From Micavibrio_B sp964399985 (GTDB taxonomy: Bacteria; Pseudomonadota; Alphaproteobacteria; Micavibrionales; Micavibrionaceae), in the NCBI GenBank assembly GCA_964399985.1, contig CAYNRY010000002.1:248001-312000 (forward strand): a stretch of DNA of 64,000 bases. The letters run 5' to 3'. Positions 33,378 through 41,650 of the stretch are shown here, piece by piece; within the stretch, counting starts at the first letter, position 1, and every line of letters begins with the position of its first letter. The notes under the pieces were generated by a model that saw nothing but the letters and a program-made list of their open reading frames with translations, was not told the DNA's origin and did not search any database. The translations under genes were made by a program, and so were the position numbers.

Positions 33378-34328
33378 ATGAACCTGCAAAACAAGATCAT
33401 TACCATTTTCGGCGGCACCGGATTTGTCGGGCGCTATATCGTGGCACGTCTGGCCAAGCAAGGCGCAACGATCAAAATCGTAACGCGCTCCCCGTCATCC
33501 GGATATTTCCTGCGCCAGTTTGGCGTTGTGGGCCAGATCGTGCCTGTCTCCTGCGATTATTCGGAACACGCGATCAATCAAGCGGTATCGGGTTCCGATA
33601 TTGTGATCAATTGCCTTGGCATTTTGTTTGAAAAAGGAAAATCAAAATTCAAAACCGTGCATATCGATGACGCTTCCATGATCGCCAAAGCCTGCGCAGT
33701 CTATAATGTCAAAAGCCTTGTTCATATCTCCGCGCTTGGTATCGATGAATCGAAATCAAAATACGCTGAAACGAAACGCGAAGGCGAAAAAGAAGTCCGT
33801 TCGCATTTCCCAGCCGCGACAATCATTCGCCCGAGCGTTATTTTCGGGCCGGAAGATAATTTCTTCAATAAATTTGCCAGCCTTTCTCTTATAATGCCGG
33901 TCCTGCCTTTGATTGCCGGGGGGGATACGAGGTTTCAACCCGTTTATGTAGGTGATGTGGCTAATGCGGTTATAAAAACGCTGAGGTCGAATTCATCGCA
34001 AGGTAAAACCTATGAACTTGGCGGGCCGGAAATTCTGAGCTTTAAAGAAATTTATCACAAACTGTTTGCGCAAACACGGCGCAAGAGAATACTGGTCAAT
34101 CTGCCGGAAGGCATTGCCCGTATTCAAGCGGCTTTGTTTTCTATCCTGTCCAATCCGCCGTTGACGGGCGACCAGATTACTAGCCTTAGAACCGATAATG
34201 TGGTTTCCATTGAAGCTTTAAAACTAAAGGATCTCGATATCCAGCCGACCGCACTCGATGCCATTTTACCAAGTTATTTAGGTCGTTACCGTTCCGGCGG
34301 GCGATTTGCTGAAAAGAAGAGAGCTTAA
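33378..34328 (+). CDS. NDUFA9-like NAD(P)-dependent epimerase-family protein
   Basis: A 316-residue protein with an atypical short-chain dehydrogenase fold similar to the NDUFA9 accessory subunit of complex I. The dinucleotide-binding motif is FGGTGFVGRYIV near 10-21, and VHISALGIDESKSKYAETK holds the second conserved block, including the Tyr-x3-Lys pair. The family binds NAD(P)H; its role in bacteria is not settled. It is followed after three bases by surA, a pairing seen in other alphaproteobacteria to my knowledge. No complex I genes are nearby. Confidence 0.85.
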   Translation: MNLQNKIITIFGGTGFVGRYIVARLAKQGATIKIVTRSPSSGYFLRQFGVVGQIVPVSCDYSEHAINQAVSGSDIVINCLGILFEKGKSKFKTVHIDDASMIAKACAVYNVKSLVHISALGIDESKSKYAETKREGEKEVRSHFPAATIIRPSVIFGPEDNFFNKFASLSLIMPVLPLIAGGDTRFQPVYVGDVANAVIKTLRSNSSQGKTYELGGPEILSFKEIYHKLFAQTRRKRILVNLPEGIARIQAALFSILSNPPLTGDQITSLRTDNVVSIEALKLKDLDIQPTALDAILPSYLGRYRSGGRFAEKKRA

Positions 34329-34331
34329 TAT

Positions 34332-35264
34332 ATGAAACTGATTGCCGCTTTACTTTCGTTACTGGTGATAACTACTTCCGCGCATGCCGCCGGAAATGAA
34401 GGTATTGCCGTCGTCGTCAATTCCGATGCGATTACCAATTCCGATGTCGATGAGAGAATGAAAATGATCGCGGCATCGACAGGTATCGCCAATAACCCGG
34501 ACATGATGGATAAACTGCGCCCGCAAATCATCGACATGCTGATCGATGAAGAATTGAAAATGCAGGAAGCGCGCGCTCTTAAAATAAAGGTTTCTAAAGC
34601 CGAGATCGACGGCGGCTTCGATGAGATTGCCAAGAACAACAATATTCCACCAGATCAATTCCGCCAGATGATTGAAAAAAGCGGTATACGCATGTCGACG
34701 ATGAACGACCAGATCGAAGCGCAGATCGCCTGGGGTAAGGTCGTTGCGGCGAAAATCCGTCCGAAAGTCGAGGTATCGGATAACGATATCGATGCCGAGC
34801 TGGAAAAGCTAAAAGCAAAAATGGGGCAGGCGCAATATCGAGTCGCGCAGATTTACCTGCCGATCAACGACGCGCGAAAAGAAAAAGACATCGTCAATTT
34901 TGCAACAAAACTGGTTTCGCAATTGCGTGAGCAACCGGAAGCGTTTGGTAAAGCCGCGCAGCAATTTTCCCAAGCGCCAGGTGCTAAAAAAGGCGGCGAT
35001 ATGGGATGGGTTGAAAAGGGCCAGATGCCTGCAGAGATCGATGCTATCCTGGACGTATTAGGTCCAAACCAGATCAGCGATCCTGTCAAAAGTCAAAATG
35101 CCTACTACATTTTGACGGTCAAGGAAAAACGCCAGATGACCGAAGACATGCTGCCCAAGCGTGAGGAAATCCTGCAGCGGGTTGGTTTGCAACGTATGGA
35201 ACGCGCCGCGCGCCGTTATATGCTGGATTTGCGCTCTTCGGCGTTTATTGAAACCCGTGCCTGA
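34332..35264 (+). CDS. surA: Periplasmic chaperone and peptidyl-prolyl isomerase SurA
   Basis: SurA escorts outer-membrane proteins across the periplasm. The 310-residue protein has a signal peptide (MKLIAALLSLLVITTSAHA) and an N-terminal SurA chaperone domain to about 165 (LIDEELKMQEAR). One parvulin domain follows at about 170-280, containing GAKKGGDMGWVEKGQMP. Enteric SurA has two parvulin domains; alphaproteobacterial ones often have a single domain as here. It shares the operon with the upstream NDUFA9-like gene and overlaps rsmA by eight bases. Confidence 0.92.
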   Translation: MKLIAALLSLLVITTSAHAAGNEGIAVVVNSDAITNSDVDERMKMIAASTGIANNPDMMDKLRPQIIDMLIDEELKMQEARALKIKVSKAEIDGGFDEIAKNNNIPPDQFRQMIEKSGIRMSTMNDQIEAQIAWGKVVAAKIRPKVEVSDNDIDAELEKLKAKMGQAQYRVAQIYLPINDARKEKDIVNFATKLVSQLREQPEAFGKAAQQFSQAPGAKKGGDMGWVEKGQMPAEIDAILDVLGPNQISDPVKSQNAYYILTVKEKRQMTEDMLPKREEILQRVGLQRMERAARRYMLDLRSSAFIETRA

Positions 35265-36117
35265 TACCGATTTACTTAAATCCTTACCGCCGCTGCGCGA
35301 TGTAATCCGTGATCATAATCTGCGCGCGGAGAAAGCGCTCGGCCAGAATTTTCTTCTCGATCTTAATGTCACCGATAAAATCGCGCGTTCTGCCGAGAGT
35401 ATGGGCGGATCTTTAAAAGACGTTACGGTTATCGAGATCGGTCCCGGCCCTGGCGGTTTGACACGCTCGCTTTTGGGGACGGATGCAAAAAAGGTTATTG
35501 CTATAGAATTCGATGACCGCGCAGTTGCGGCTTTGCAAGATGTCGTAATTGCCGCCAAAAACAGGCTCCATGTTATGAAGGCCGATGCGCTGCATGCCGA
35601 TTTATTGTCGATGGCAGAAGCGCCACGCGCGATCATCGCCAATTTGCCTTATAATATCAGCACGGTGTTATTGCTGAAATGGCTGCGCGAATTGCGGCAG
35701 AATCCGGCGCATTACAATTTCATGGCATTGATGTTCCAGAAAGAAGTTGCCGACCGGTTGATTGCCAAGCCGCATACGAAAGAATATGGCCGCCTATCCG
35801 TTATGGTGCAATGGCTTTGCAATATCGGAAGAGCATTTGATCTGCCGCCAGAAGCTTTCTCGCCGCCGCCGAAAATCATGTCGAGCATCATGGTTTTTAG
35901 ACCGAAAGAATTGCCGGAAAGTGATCCGGCTTTTGAAACGGTCGAAAAAATTCTAGCGACTGGTTTTCAACAGCGTCGAAAAATGATCCGTACCAGCTTG
36001 AAAAACTATCTGCCGGAAATTGAATTGCTCGGCATCGATCCTACGTTAAGAACGGAAAATCTCGGCGTCGAGGATTATGTGCGCCTTGCCAAAGCTGTCG
36101 AAGCCCGTAGGTCATGA
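35257..36117 (+). CDS. rsmA: 16S rRNA dimethyladenosine transferase RsmA (KsgA)
   Basis: The enzyme dimethylates two adjacent adenines in the 3' end of 16S rRNA during ribosome assembly. I start it at GTG 35257, because the next coding lies in the family region LGQNFLLDLN and the frame upstream is the reverse reading of surA. The length is 286 residues. The S-adenosylmethionine motif VIEIGPGPGGLTRSL and the catalytic NLPYNIS near 128 are present. It overlaps surA by eight bases and the next gene by ATGA, so the three are a tight operon. Confidence 0.95.
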   Translation: MPDTDLLKSLPPLRDVIRDHNLRAEKALGQNFLLDLNVTDKIARSAESMGGSLKDVTVIEIGPGPGGLTRSLLGTDAKKVIAIEFDDRAVAALQDVVIAAKNRLHVMKADALHADLLSMAEAPRAIIANLPYNISTVLLLKWLRELRQNPAHYNFMALMFQKEVADRLIAKPHTKEYGRLSVMVQWLCNIGRAFDLPPEAFSPPPKIMSSIMVFRPKELPESDPAFETVEKILATGFQQRRKMIRTSLKNYLPEIELLGIDPTLRTENLGVEDYVRLAKAVEARRS

Positions 36118-36890
36118 CGAAAAATATTTTGATCACTGGCGGCTCAAGCGGGCTTGGTGCGGCCTTGGCCGAATATTATGCAGCTCAGGGTCACCGACTT
36201 TTTATCGGCGGGCGGCATAGCGCCAGACTGAATGAAGTGGCAGAGCGTTGCCGCGATCTTGGCGCCGACGTACATACGCAAGTCGTCCATGTCGAGGCGG
36301 AAGCGCTTATGCATCAATGGATACTTGGCCTCGACAAAAGATTTCCCTTGGACCTAGTTATCGCCAATGCCGGTGTTTCCGGCGGTACATCCGGGCTCAG
36401 TCCGGAAGAACTTTCCAGACAATCGCATCATATTTTTGACGTCAATGTCATGGGAGTCCTTAATACTATTGGTGCTGTCCTGCCGAGGATGCTGTCACGC
36501 AAGGGTGGCCAGATTGCCATTGTCAGTTCCCTGTCGAGCTTTGCCGGCTGGCCGGGAGCGCCGGCTTACAGTGCTTCAAAGGCGGCAGTGCGGTTTTACG
36601 GAGAGGCTTTGCGCGGACGTTTTCAAAGAAATGGCCTTAAGATCTCTGTTATTTGTCCGGGTTTTATTCGCAGCGCCATGACCGATGTTAATCCTTTTCC
36701 TATGCCGTATCTTATGGAGGCGTCAAAGGCAGCAGAGAAAATTGCCAAGGGATTGGAAAGAGATAAGCCGGTGATCACCTTTCCTTGGCAGGTAACATTA
36801 GTTTCGAAACTTATCGGCTTGTTACCTGTTCGTATGAGGATTGCATTCCTTTCGCACGCTCCAGAAAAATCTTCATTGCAAAATTTTTAA
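36114..36890 (+). CDS. Short-chain dehydrogenase/reductase family protein
   Basis: A 258-residue oxidoreductase of the classical SDR family. The cofactor motif ITGGSSGLGAALAEYYA occupies about 6-22, the NAG motif is IANAGVSGG, and the catalytic Ser and Tyr-x3-Lys appear as VSSLSSFAG and YSASK. Its ATG overlaps the rsmA stop by four bases (ATGA). The substrate is not predictable; some SDRs in this position are linked to envelope polysaccharides. The C-terminal half includes a hydrophobic stretch (TLVSKLIGLLPVRMRIAFL). Confidence 0.88.
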   Translation: MTKNILITGGSSGLGAALAEYYAAQGHRLFIGGRHSARLNEVAERCRDLGADVHTQVVHVEAEALMHQWILGLDKRFPLDLVIANAGVSGGTSGLSPEELSRQSHHIFDVNVMGVLNTIGAVLPRMLSRKGGQIAIVSSLSSFAGWPGAPAYSASKAAVRFYGEALRGRFQRNGLKISVICPGFIRSAMTDVNPFPMPYLMEASKAAEKIAKGLERDKPVITFPWQVTLVSKLIGLLPVRMRIAFLSHAPEKSSLQNF

Positions 36891-37011
36891 TAAAAGTTAA
36901 AATTGAAATAATTGATCGTTTTATATAAGAAAATAATAATATTCAACAAATTGTTTCCTTGTAAAATAATGATAAGTCCTGAGTAACTGTGTCGGACGTA
37001 CAGGAATAAAT

Positions 37012-37326
37012 ATGGATATCGGGGAATTAGAAAAAAACGCTGAGAAAGCCGCCAATCTTTTAAAGGCACTTTCGAATGACAAAAGACTCTTAATTCTTTG
37101 CGCACTTTATAAAAATGAAAAGTGCGTCGGGGATCTGGAGGCAATCGTCAATCTCAGCCAGTCGGCTTTATCGCAGCATCTCGCGCGGCTTCGTCGTGAT
37201 GAGCTCGTGGTCACGCGCCGTGATGCCCAAACGATATATTATTCTCTTGAAGATACGACCGTTAAAGCCATGCTGCAAACTTTATACGGCATTTACGCCC
37301 CTTGTGAAGAAGTGGCTGATAAGTAG
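37012..37326 (+). CDS. ArsR-family transcriptional regulator
   Basis: A 104-residue winged-helix repressor of the ArsR/SmtB family. The helix-turn-helix contains VNLSQSALSQHLARLRRDEL near 48-67, followed by the beta wing RRDAQTIYYSL. Three cysteines stand out: Cys30 in ILCALY, Cys38 and Cys98 in YAPCEE. The pair in helix alpha-2 and near the C terminus matches the positions used by persulfide sensors such as SqrR and BigR, so a sulfide or redox signal is possible. The genes it would control are not obvious: its nearest neighbours encode a glycosyltransferase and an SDR. Confidence 0.82.
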   Translation: MDIGELEKNAEKAANLLKALSNDKRLLILCALYKNEKCVGDLEAIVNLSQSALSQHLARLRRDELVVTRRDAQTIYYSLEDTTVKAMLQTLYGIYAPCEEVADK

Positions 37327-37329
37327 AGT

Positions 37330-38256
37330 CTATCTTTTTATTCTTCTAACAATCTCAAAAATATCTTTCGCTTTTATTTCTTCTAAATCGGTTGCCTCGA
37401 ATGATTTTGTATTTTCATTCGGCGAGCCGTGCTTTTCAACCGTGCTTTCGTCACTGCGGAAAAAAATGACGGAAGGACATCCAGTCATGGAAATCATATG
37501 CATCGGTCCTGTATCGTTGCCGATGGCTATCGAGGCCCCGCGTGCCAATTCCGGGATATCCTGAAGACTGGTTTGACCAGCGAGGTTGGTAACATCAAGA
37601 TTTTGTGAAATATCTTGGGCTATCTGCATTTCAGAATTTGCGCCGAGAAGAACAGGATGCAGCCCTTCTATAATTAGTTTTTCCGCCAGGCTTCTATAAT
37701 TTTCAAGTGGCCATCTTTTATTCGGGCGCGATGGCGCACTGCCGGGGACTAACAGAGCATAAGGCTTTTGCAAATTGAAGCGCGAGATATCGGAGGTCAT
37801 CCAAAGTAGCGGGTCAAGAATGACATTATTAATGCCAGCGATTTTGAGCGTATTACGATGACCAAGGAAAGCATGAAATTTTCGTCGATCCGGATCGGTG
37901 TTACGGTGTGAGGCGCCCTTGACGATACCGGACCATTCTGGCCGCGGCGAAAATAATTTGAAATACAAAGCAGTGCGGTCATTGTTCTGAAGATCGTAAA
38001 CACGGTAGAATTTGGGGTCGTTTAATTGTTTCCTGAATGAGAACCAACTGGCGGGATTATATTTAGGGCGCGGATCTAAAATAATATCATCGAAAAAGCC
38101 AGTTTGCTTTGCCAGATCGACATAAGGTTTTTGGGTTAAAAGCGTGATATGTGCATCTTTATGATGCTCGCGAATAGCGCGCATGGGGCCGAGCGCATAC
38201 ATAAAATCACCGAGCGCACCGAGCTTGATAACCAAAATGCGCTCTTTATCACTCAT
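37330..38256 (-). CDS. Glycosyltransferase family 9 protein (heptosyltransferase type)
   Basis: A 308-residue protein of the ADP-heptose:LPS heptosyltransferase family (GT9), likely building the inner core or another envelope glycan. It starts with ILVIKLGALGDFMYALGPM, the usual donor-side loop, and has the family's GNDTGPMHMISMTGCP near the C terminus. Its ATG overlaps the stop of the GT4 gene (ATGA), so the two are co-transcribed. The sugar donor cannot be specified. It ends three bases from the convergent ArsR gene. Confidence 0.88.
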   Translation of the reverse strand: MSDKERILVIKLGALGDFMYALGPMRAIREHHKDAHITLLTQKPYVDLAKQTGFFDDIILDPRPKYNPASWFSFRKQLNDPKFYRVYDLQNNDRTALYFKLFSPRPEWSGIVKGASHRNTDPDRRKFHAFLGHRNTLKIAGINNVILDPLLWMTSDISRFNLQKPYALLVPGSAPSRPNKRWPLENYRSLAEKLIIEGLHPVLLGANSEMQIAQDISQNLDVTNLAGQTSLQDIPELARGASIAIGNDTGPMHMISMTGCPSVIFFRSDESTVEKHGSPNENTKSFEATDLEEIKAKDIFEIVRRIKR

Positions 38257-39392
38257 GACAAAAGCTCGGCATAAACACTCAACGTTTTATCGACCATAAT
38301 CTCGCGTGTAAAATTTTCATGAACATGGTGCATGGCGCGCTCCGCCATTTGGTATTTTTCTTCTTCCGGCATCGCGAGCGCATATTTTATTTTATCCGCC
38401 AGCGCATCGGCATCGTTGATTGGAACGAGAAAGCCCGTCTCTCCCTGAAGGATGGTTTCTTTCGACCCGCCATGATCGGTTGCGATGACAATGCGTCCCA
38501 TGGCCTGACCTTCGACAGCCACGCGCCCGAAACCTTCCGGCTCAAGCGAGGCCGATACGATGATGGTTGAAATCATGTAAGCGGCGGACATATCATCGCA
38601 ATGACCCATGATACGAATCTGTTCATTAAGTCCTTTATCTGCAATTAATTTTTCAAGCTCAGCATGATATTCGCTTCGGCCCTGATCTGCCCCGACGAAG
38701 ACGCAGAATAAATCCTTCCGATCAAGTCTTGTCATCGCTTCTATTAACAGCGTATGGCCTTTCCAGCGAGTGAGCCGGCCGGGCAAAAGAATGACCGTGG
38801 CGCCGTCCGGAATGCGCCAATTCTTGGATAGCTTGATCATACGTTCTGCCGTCACCAGGGAGGGATGAAATTTCTCCGGCGCGATGCCCCGATGGATCAA
38901 ACGGATCTTGCTATCATCCAGACCATAATTCTCCCGCAAGTAATCGGCGACATATTCGGAGATGGCAATCACTCTTTCCCCGCGCGAGATGGAGGAGTTA
39001 TAAAAGCGCTTCAGTTTCTTATCATGAATATTATAGGGCGCATGGCAGGTCGTCATGTAATGAGCGGAGGTAGATTTGCAGGCTTCGAGTGCACTCCATG
39101 CCGGGGCACGGCTTCTGGCATGGACGATATCGACTTTGTTCTTTTCGATAATCTTTTTCAGGCGGTGCGTGTTGCGCCACATAACGAAAGGATTTTTGGA
39201 ATGAACCGGCAGCTCGATATGAACGGAGCCAGCGCGGGTCAGTTCCGGCACGCGGTGACCGCCATTGGACACGACGATTGAAGTTGCGCCGGCGCGAACC
39301 AGTTCCGCTGCAACATCGATACAACCTTGTTCGGCGCCGCCTGCTCCGAGATGAGGGATAACCTGAAGTACGACCGGATGTGTCTTGCTCAT
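38253..39392 (-). CDS. Glycosyltransferase family 4 protein
   Basis: A 379-residue retaining glycosyltransferase with two Rossmann domains. The start HPVVLQVIPHLGAGGAEQG has the usual GxGG acceptor loop; the donor side shows LLPGRLTRWKGH and, later, PEGFGRVAVEGQAMGRIVIA with the EX7E motif. Upstream in-frame ATGs at 39419 and 39488 exist but overlap the divergent hydrolase promoter or coding region, so I start at 39392. It pairs with the GT9 gene in one operon and probably acts on envelope lipopolysaccharide. Donor and acceptor are unknown. Confidence 0.88.
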   Translation of the reverse strand: MSKTHPVVLQVIPHLGAGGAEQGCIDVAAELVRAGATSIVVSNGGHRVPELTRAGSVHIELPVHSKNPFVMWRNTHRLKKIIEKNKVDIVHARSRAPAWSALEACKSTSAHYMTTCHAPYNIHDKKLKRFYNSSISRGERVIAISEYVADYLRENYGLDDSKIRLIHRGIAPEKFHPSLVTAERMIKLSKNWRIPDGATVILLPGRLTRWKGHTLLIEAMTRLDRKDLFCVFVGADQGRSEYHAELEKLIADKGLNEQIRIMGHCDDMSAAYMISTIIVSASLEPEGFGRVAVEGQAMGRIVIATDHGGSKETILQGETGFLVPINDADALADKIKYALAMPEEEKYQMAERAMHHVHENFTREIMVDKTLSVYAELLS

Positions 39393-39440
39393 AAAATGAC
39401 TCTGCTTGCTATTTGTCATTCGATTTAGCACAGTTGATCC

Positions 39441-40202
39441 ATGGTACAAAGACTTGAAAAAACTGGCCTTGAAAAACTGGCCTTTCAATACTATCGAGGC
39501 GAAAAAGACTTCCCGACTCTTGTCTTTTTACCGGGGTTTCGTTCGGATATGAACGGCAATAAGGCCCAATATCTAGCGCAGCAATGCCAAAAGCGGAGCC
39601 AGAGTTGCCTTTTGCTCGATTATTCCGGCCACGGTGAATCCGGTGGCAAGTTCGAGGAGGGTTCTATCGGTAAATGGACGAAAGATGCGCTGTCCGTGAT
39701 CGATCACGCCACCTCAGGGCCTTTGATCGTGGTTGGGTCTTCGATGGGGGGATGGATCGCCCTGCATGCCGCGCTCGCCCGCAAAGAGAGGGTAGTTGGT
39801 ATGGTCGGGATTGCCGCCGCGCCGGATTTTACCCGGGATATAAAAAAGAAATTATCCGATCAATATAAAAATGATTTAGAGCACCAGGGCTTTTTTGCCG
39901 TACCATCCGAATATGGCGAGGATTTAATTATCACGCAGCGTTTGCTGGAAGACGGGGAAAATCAATGCCTGCTTGATCGGCAGCATGATTTGGCAATTCC
40001 GATTACGCTTATTCAAGGAAAACTCGATCCTGATGTGCCATGGAAACGGGCGGAAGAAATCAAGGCGTCGCTACCTCAAGCACAGGTTGAGATTGTTTAT
40101 ATCGAGGACGGCGATCACCGCCTGTCGCGTGAGCAGGATTTGCGGCTTATCGACGAATCCGTGGAAAAGATGGTCTCGATTCCGTACGCCGGGGGCGGTT
40201 GA
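39441..40202 (+). CDS. Alpha/beta hydrolase (serine esterase type)
   Basis: A 253-residue cytosolic alpha/beta hydrolase. The nucleophile elbow is VGSSMGGW with the Ser at about 100, oxyanion residues are near LPGFRSDMNG, and an Asp-His pair appears in GKLDPDVPW and DGDHRLS. The length and motifs resemble ABHD10-like or palmitoyl-thioesterase-type proteins. No signal peptide is present. It lies divergent from the glycosyltransferases with little space between and overlaps the 3' end of the next membrane-protein gene by 56 bases on the opposite strand. Confidence 0.85.
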   Translation: MVQRLEKTGLEKLAFQYYRGEKDFPTLVFLPGFRSDMNGNKAQYLAQQCQKRSQSCLLLDYSGHGESGGKFEEGSIGKWTKDALSVIDHATSGPLIVVGSSMGGWIALHAALARKERVVGMVGIAAAPDFTRDIKKKLSDQYKNDLEHQGFFAVPSEYGEDLIITQRLLEDGENQCLLDRQHDLAIPITLIQGKLDPDVPWKRAEEIKASLPQAQVEIVYIEDGDHRLSREQDLRLIDESVEKMVSIPYAGGG

Positions 40203-40476
40203 TCCATAAAATGGCAGGCAGGGCGATGATGAGCCCGACAAGGGCTGCCTTGGCATGAAACATTATCGTCAGGAATTGCCGCCACGCCGGATGGTCGATC
40301 GCCGCAGCTATGACGTCATGATAGGGCGTGTAATGCTGGATCAAATAGCCGATTTCGGCGAAATGAAAGCCGATCCCGCCGCTGGCCCAGATGAAAACAT
40401 CCATTCCAAGCGCTAAAATCAGCGGTAAAGCCCATAAAAAGCATAATTTAGGTCTTTTGAGACGAGGTCTAAACAT
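40147..40476 (-). CDS. Small membrane protein of unknown function
   Basis: A 109-residue protein with two hydrophobic segments, about 12-32 (LWALPLILALGMDVFIWAS) and 68-92 (FLTIMFHAKAALVGLIIALP), joined by a His/Tyr-rich loop. The basic N terminus MFRPRLKRPK suggests a cytoplasmic start. No ribosome site is evident. Its 3' end overlaps the hydrolase gene on the other strand by 56 bases. I do not recognise the family. Confidence 0.55.
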   Translation of the reverse strand: MFRPRLKRPKLCFLWALPLILALGMDVFIWASGGIGFHFAEIGYLIQHYTPYHDVIAAAIDHPAWRQFLTIMFHAKAALVGLIIALPAILWINRPRRTESRPSFPRIRR

Positions 40477-40534
40477 TTTGACATCATAGCTTGAAAATTG
40501 CTTTCAAGCTAGGTAGGGTCACCCCTGATTTTAG

Positions 40535-40569
40535 CCCGAAATGCTCAACCGCAATAGTTTCGGGTTTTT
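40535..40569 (+). terminator. Possible intrinsic terminator upstream of tRNA-Ser
   Basis: CCCGAAA (40535-40541) and TTTCGGG (40558-40564) form a 7-pair stem with a 16-base loop, followed by TTTTT. The long loop makes it weaker than usual. It could stop read-through from the hydrolase gene before the tRNA. Confidence 0.4.
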
Positions 40570-40580
40570 CTCCGGTTTAA

Positions 40581-40670
40581 GGAGCGGTGGCCGAGCGGTT
40601 GAAGGCGCACGATTGGAAATCGTGTATACGGTCAAACGTATCGAGGGTTCGAATCCCTCTCGCTCCGCCA
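40581..40670 (+). tRNA. tRNA-Ser (anticodon GGA)
   Basis: A 90-base tRNA with a long variable arm, as expected for serine. The acceptor stem pairs GGAGCGG with the 3' TCGCTCC, followed by G and an encoded CCA. The anticodon stem CACGA/TCGTG encloses the loop TTGGAAA, giving anticodon GGA that reads UCC and UCU codons. The T arm shows GGGTTCGAATCCC. A strong hairpin starts at the CCA end. Confidence 0.97.
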
Positions 40671-40707
40671 TTTAAAAAGCCCCTCTTGAAGGGGCTTTTT
40701 AAATGGC
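40667..40707. terminator. Long palindromic terminator after tRNA-Ser
   Basis: GCCATTTAAAAAGCCCCT (40667-40684) pairs perfectly with the inverse complement at 40690-40707, an 18-pair stem with a 5-base loop CTTGA. The core AAAAAGCCCC/GGGGCTTTTT is a good bidirectional terminator; the outer pairs include the CCA of the tRNA. The palindrome is longer than termination requires. Confidence 0.75.
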
Positions 40708-40793
40708 GAAATGGGATAGGATGAGAGACATCAGGGTTTGGACGCCGAGCTTAGCGTAAGTGGAGCGAGGTGGTCCGCAGCGAAGCGAAGGAT

Positions 40794-40817
40794 GAAAATG
40801 CGCCTAGCGCAATTTTC
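40794..40817. repeat. Hairpin downstream of the PhnB-like gene
   Basis: GAAAATGCGC (40794-40803) and GCGCAATTTTC (40807-40817) form a stem with a CTA loop and one bulged A. It lies 34 bases past the stop of the minus-strand PhnB-like gene and might end that transcript. The rest of the segment 40708-40850 holds GC-rich repetitive-looking text (GCGAAGCGAAGG) but no gene that I can see. Confidence 0.4.
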
Positions 40818-40850
40818 ACAATCCCTCTGCTGTCAGCGTGACAACAACTC

Positions 40851-41330
40851 TCACCCCCGCACCGCCGCCTCGATCTTGGCGACGTCTATTTTCCGCATAG
40901 TCATCATTGCCTCGAAGGCGCGTTTGGCTACATCACCGCCCTTGGCCATGGCTTCGGTCAATACGCGCGGCGTGATTTGCCATGATATGCCCCATTTATC
41001 CTTACACCAGCCGCATTCACTTTCAACGCCGCCATTGCCGACAATGGAGTTCCAGTAACGGTCGGTCTCTTCCTGATCATCGGTAGCGATCTGAAAAGAA
41101 AAAGCTTCGCTATGCTTAAACGCGTCGCCGCCATTGAGGCCAATGCAAGGCACGCCGCATACTGTGAAATTGACAACCAATACGTCGCCTTCCTTACCGC
41201 TCGGGAAGTCAGATGGTGCGCGGGCAATCGCGCCAACCATGCTATCAGGAAAAGTTTGTGCGTAAAACTTCGCTGCCTCTTCTGCGTCGCTTTTATACCA
41301 AAGACAGATCGTGTTCTTCATTTGCGGCAT
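40851..41330 (-). CDS. PhnB-like VOC-family protein
   Basis: A 159-residue protein of the glyoxalase/VOC superfamily, PhnB or 3-demethylubiquinone-methyltransferase-like type. I start at ATG 41330 (MPQMKNTICLWYKSD) because GAGGAG stands six bases ahead; ATG 41336 sits at the ribosome site itself. The repeated beta-alpha-beta units are seen in FYAQTFPDSMVGAIA and DRYWNSIVGNGGVESECGWC. Such proteins bind metal-dependent small substrates, but the substrate is unknown. It stands alone between a tRNA and a small gene. Confidence 0.85.
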   Translation of the reverse strand: MPQMKNTICLWYKSDAEEAAKFYAQTFPDSMVGAIARAPSDFPSGKEGDVLVVNFTVCGVPCIGLNGGDAFKHSEAFSFQIATDDQEETDRYWNSIVGNGGVESECGWCKDKWGISWQITPRVLTEAMAKGGDVAKRAFEAMMTMRKIDVAKIEAAVRG

Positions 41331-41453
41331 GGTCATCTCCTCTTGCAAATAAGCATCTATAGTGGTGCTGGACAATGGCAAGGCTTTACTCAAAAGCAAT
41401 TTAAGCCTAATTTAATCTGTAGTTCTACCTCATCATAATTCAAGGAGATATTC

Positions 41454-41555
41454 ATGGCCAAATCAATGGATGCCAAAAAGAACGTTAAGAAAGCGCCGAC
41501 GAAAACAGCGGATGAAAAACGTAAAGAAAAGCGCGAAAAAAAGAACACTAAATAA
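41454..41555 (+). CDS. Lysine-rich microprotein
   Basis: A 33-residue peptide, MAKSMDAKKNVKKAPTKTAD followed by a Lys/Glu/Arg-rich end, with 15 lysines or arginines and no hydrophobic core. It has its own strong ribosome site (AAGGAG) at the correct distance and a terminator straight after the stop, and stands alone in an intergenic region, so it is probably a real gene. Similar small basic peptides are common in proteobacterial genomes, but I know no established function. Nucleic-acid binding or a stress role is a guess. Confidence 0.7.
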   Translation: MAKSMDAKKNVKKAPTKTADEKRKEKREKKNTK

Positions 41556-41562
41556 TAAATTG

Positions 41563-41592
41563 AAAGGGGCAGGATTATCTGACCCTTTTTTT
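41563..41592 (+). terminator. Intrinsic terminator of the microprotein gene
   Basis: AAAGGGGCAG (41563-41572) and CTGACCCTTT (41579-41588) form a stem with one mismatch and a 6-base loop, followed by a T-run to 41592. It ends the microprotein transcript. Confidence 0.75.
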
Positions 41593-41650
41593 ATATGTGA
41601 TATTCAATTTTCATGATTTCAATTATTTCGCTTCCGCTTCGTCACTTATA

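Noticed and set aside
40671..40850. tRNA-adjacent genomic island or attachment site
   Set aside because: No integrase and no direct repeat of the tRNA end within the window; the neighbouring genes are ordinary.
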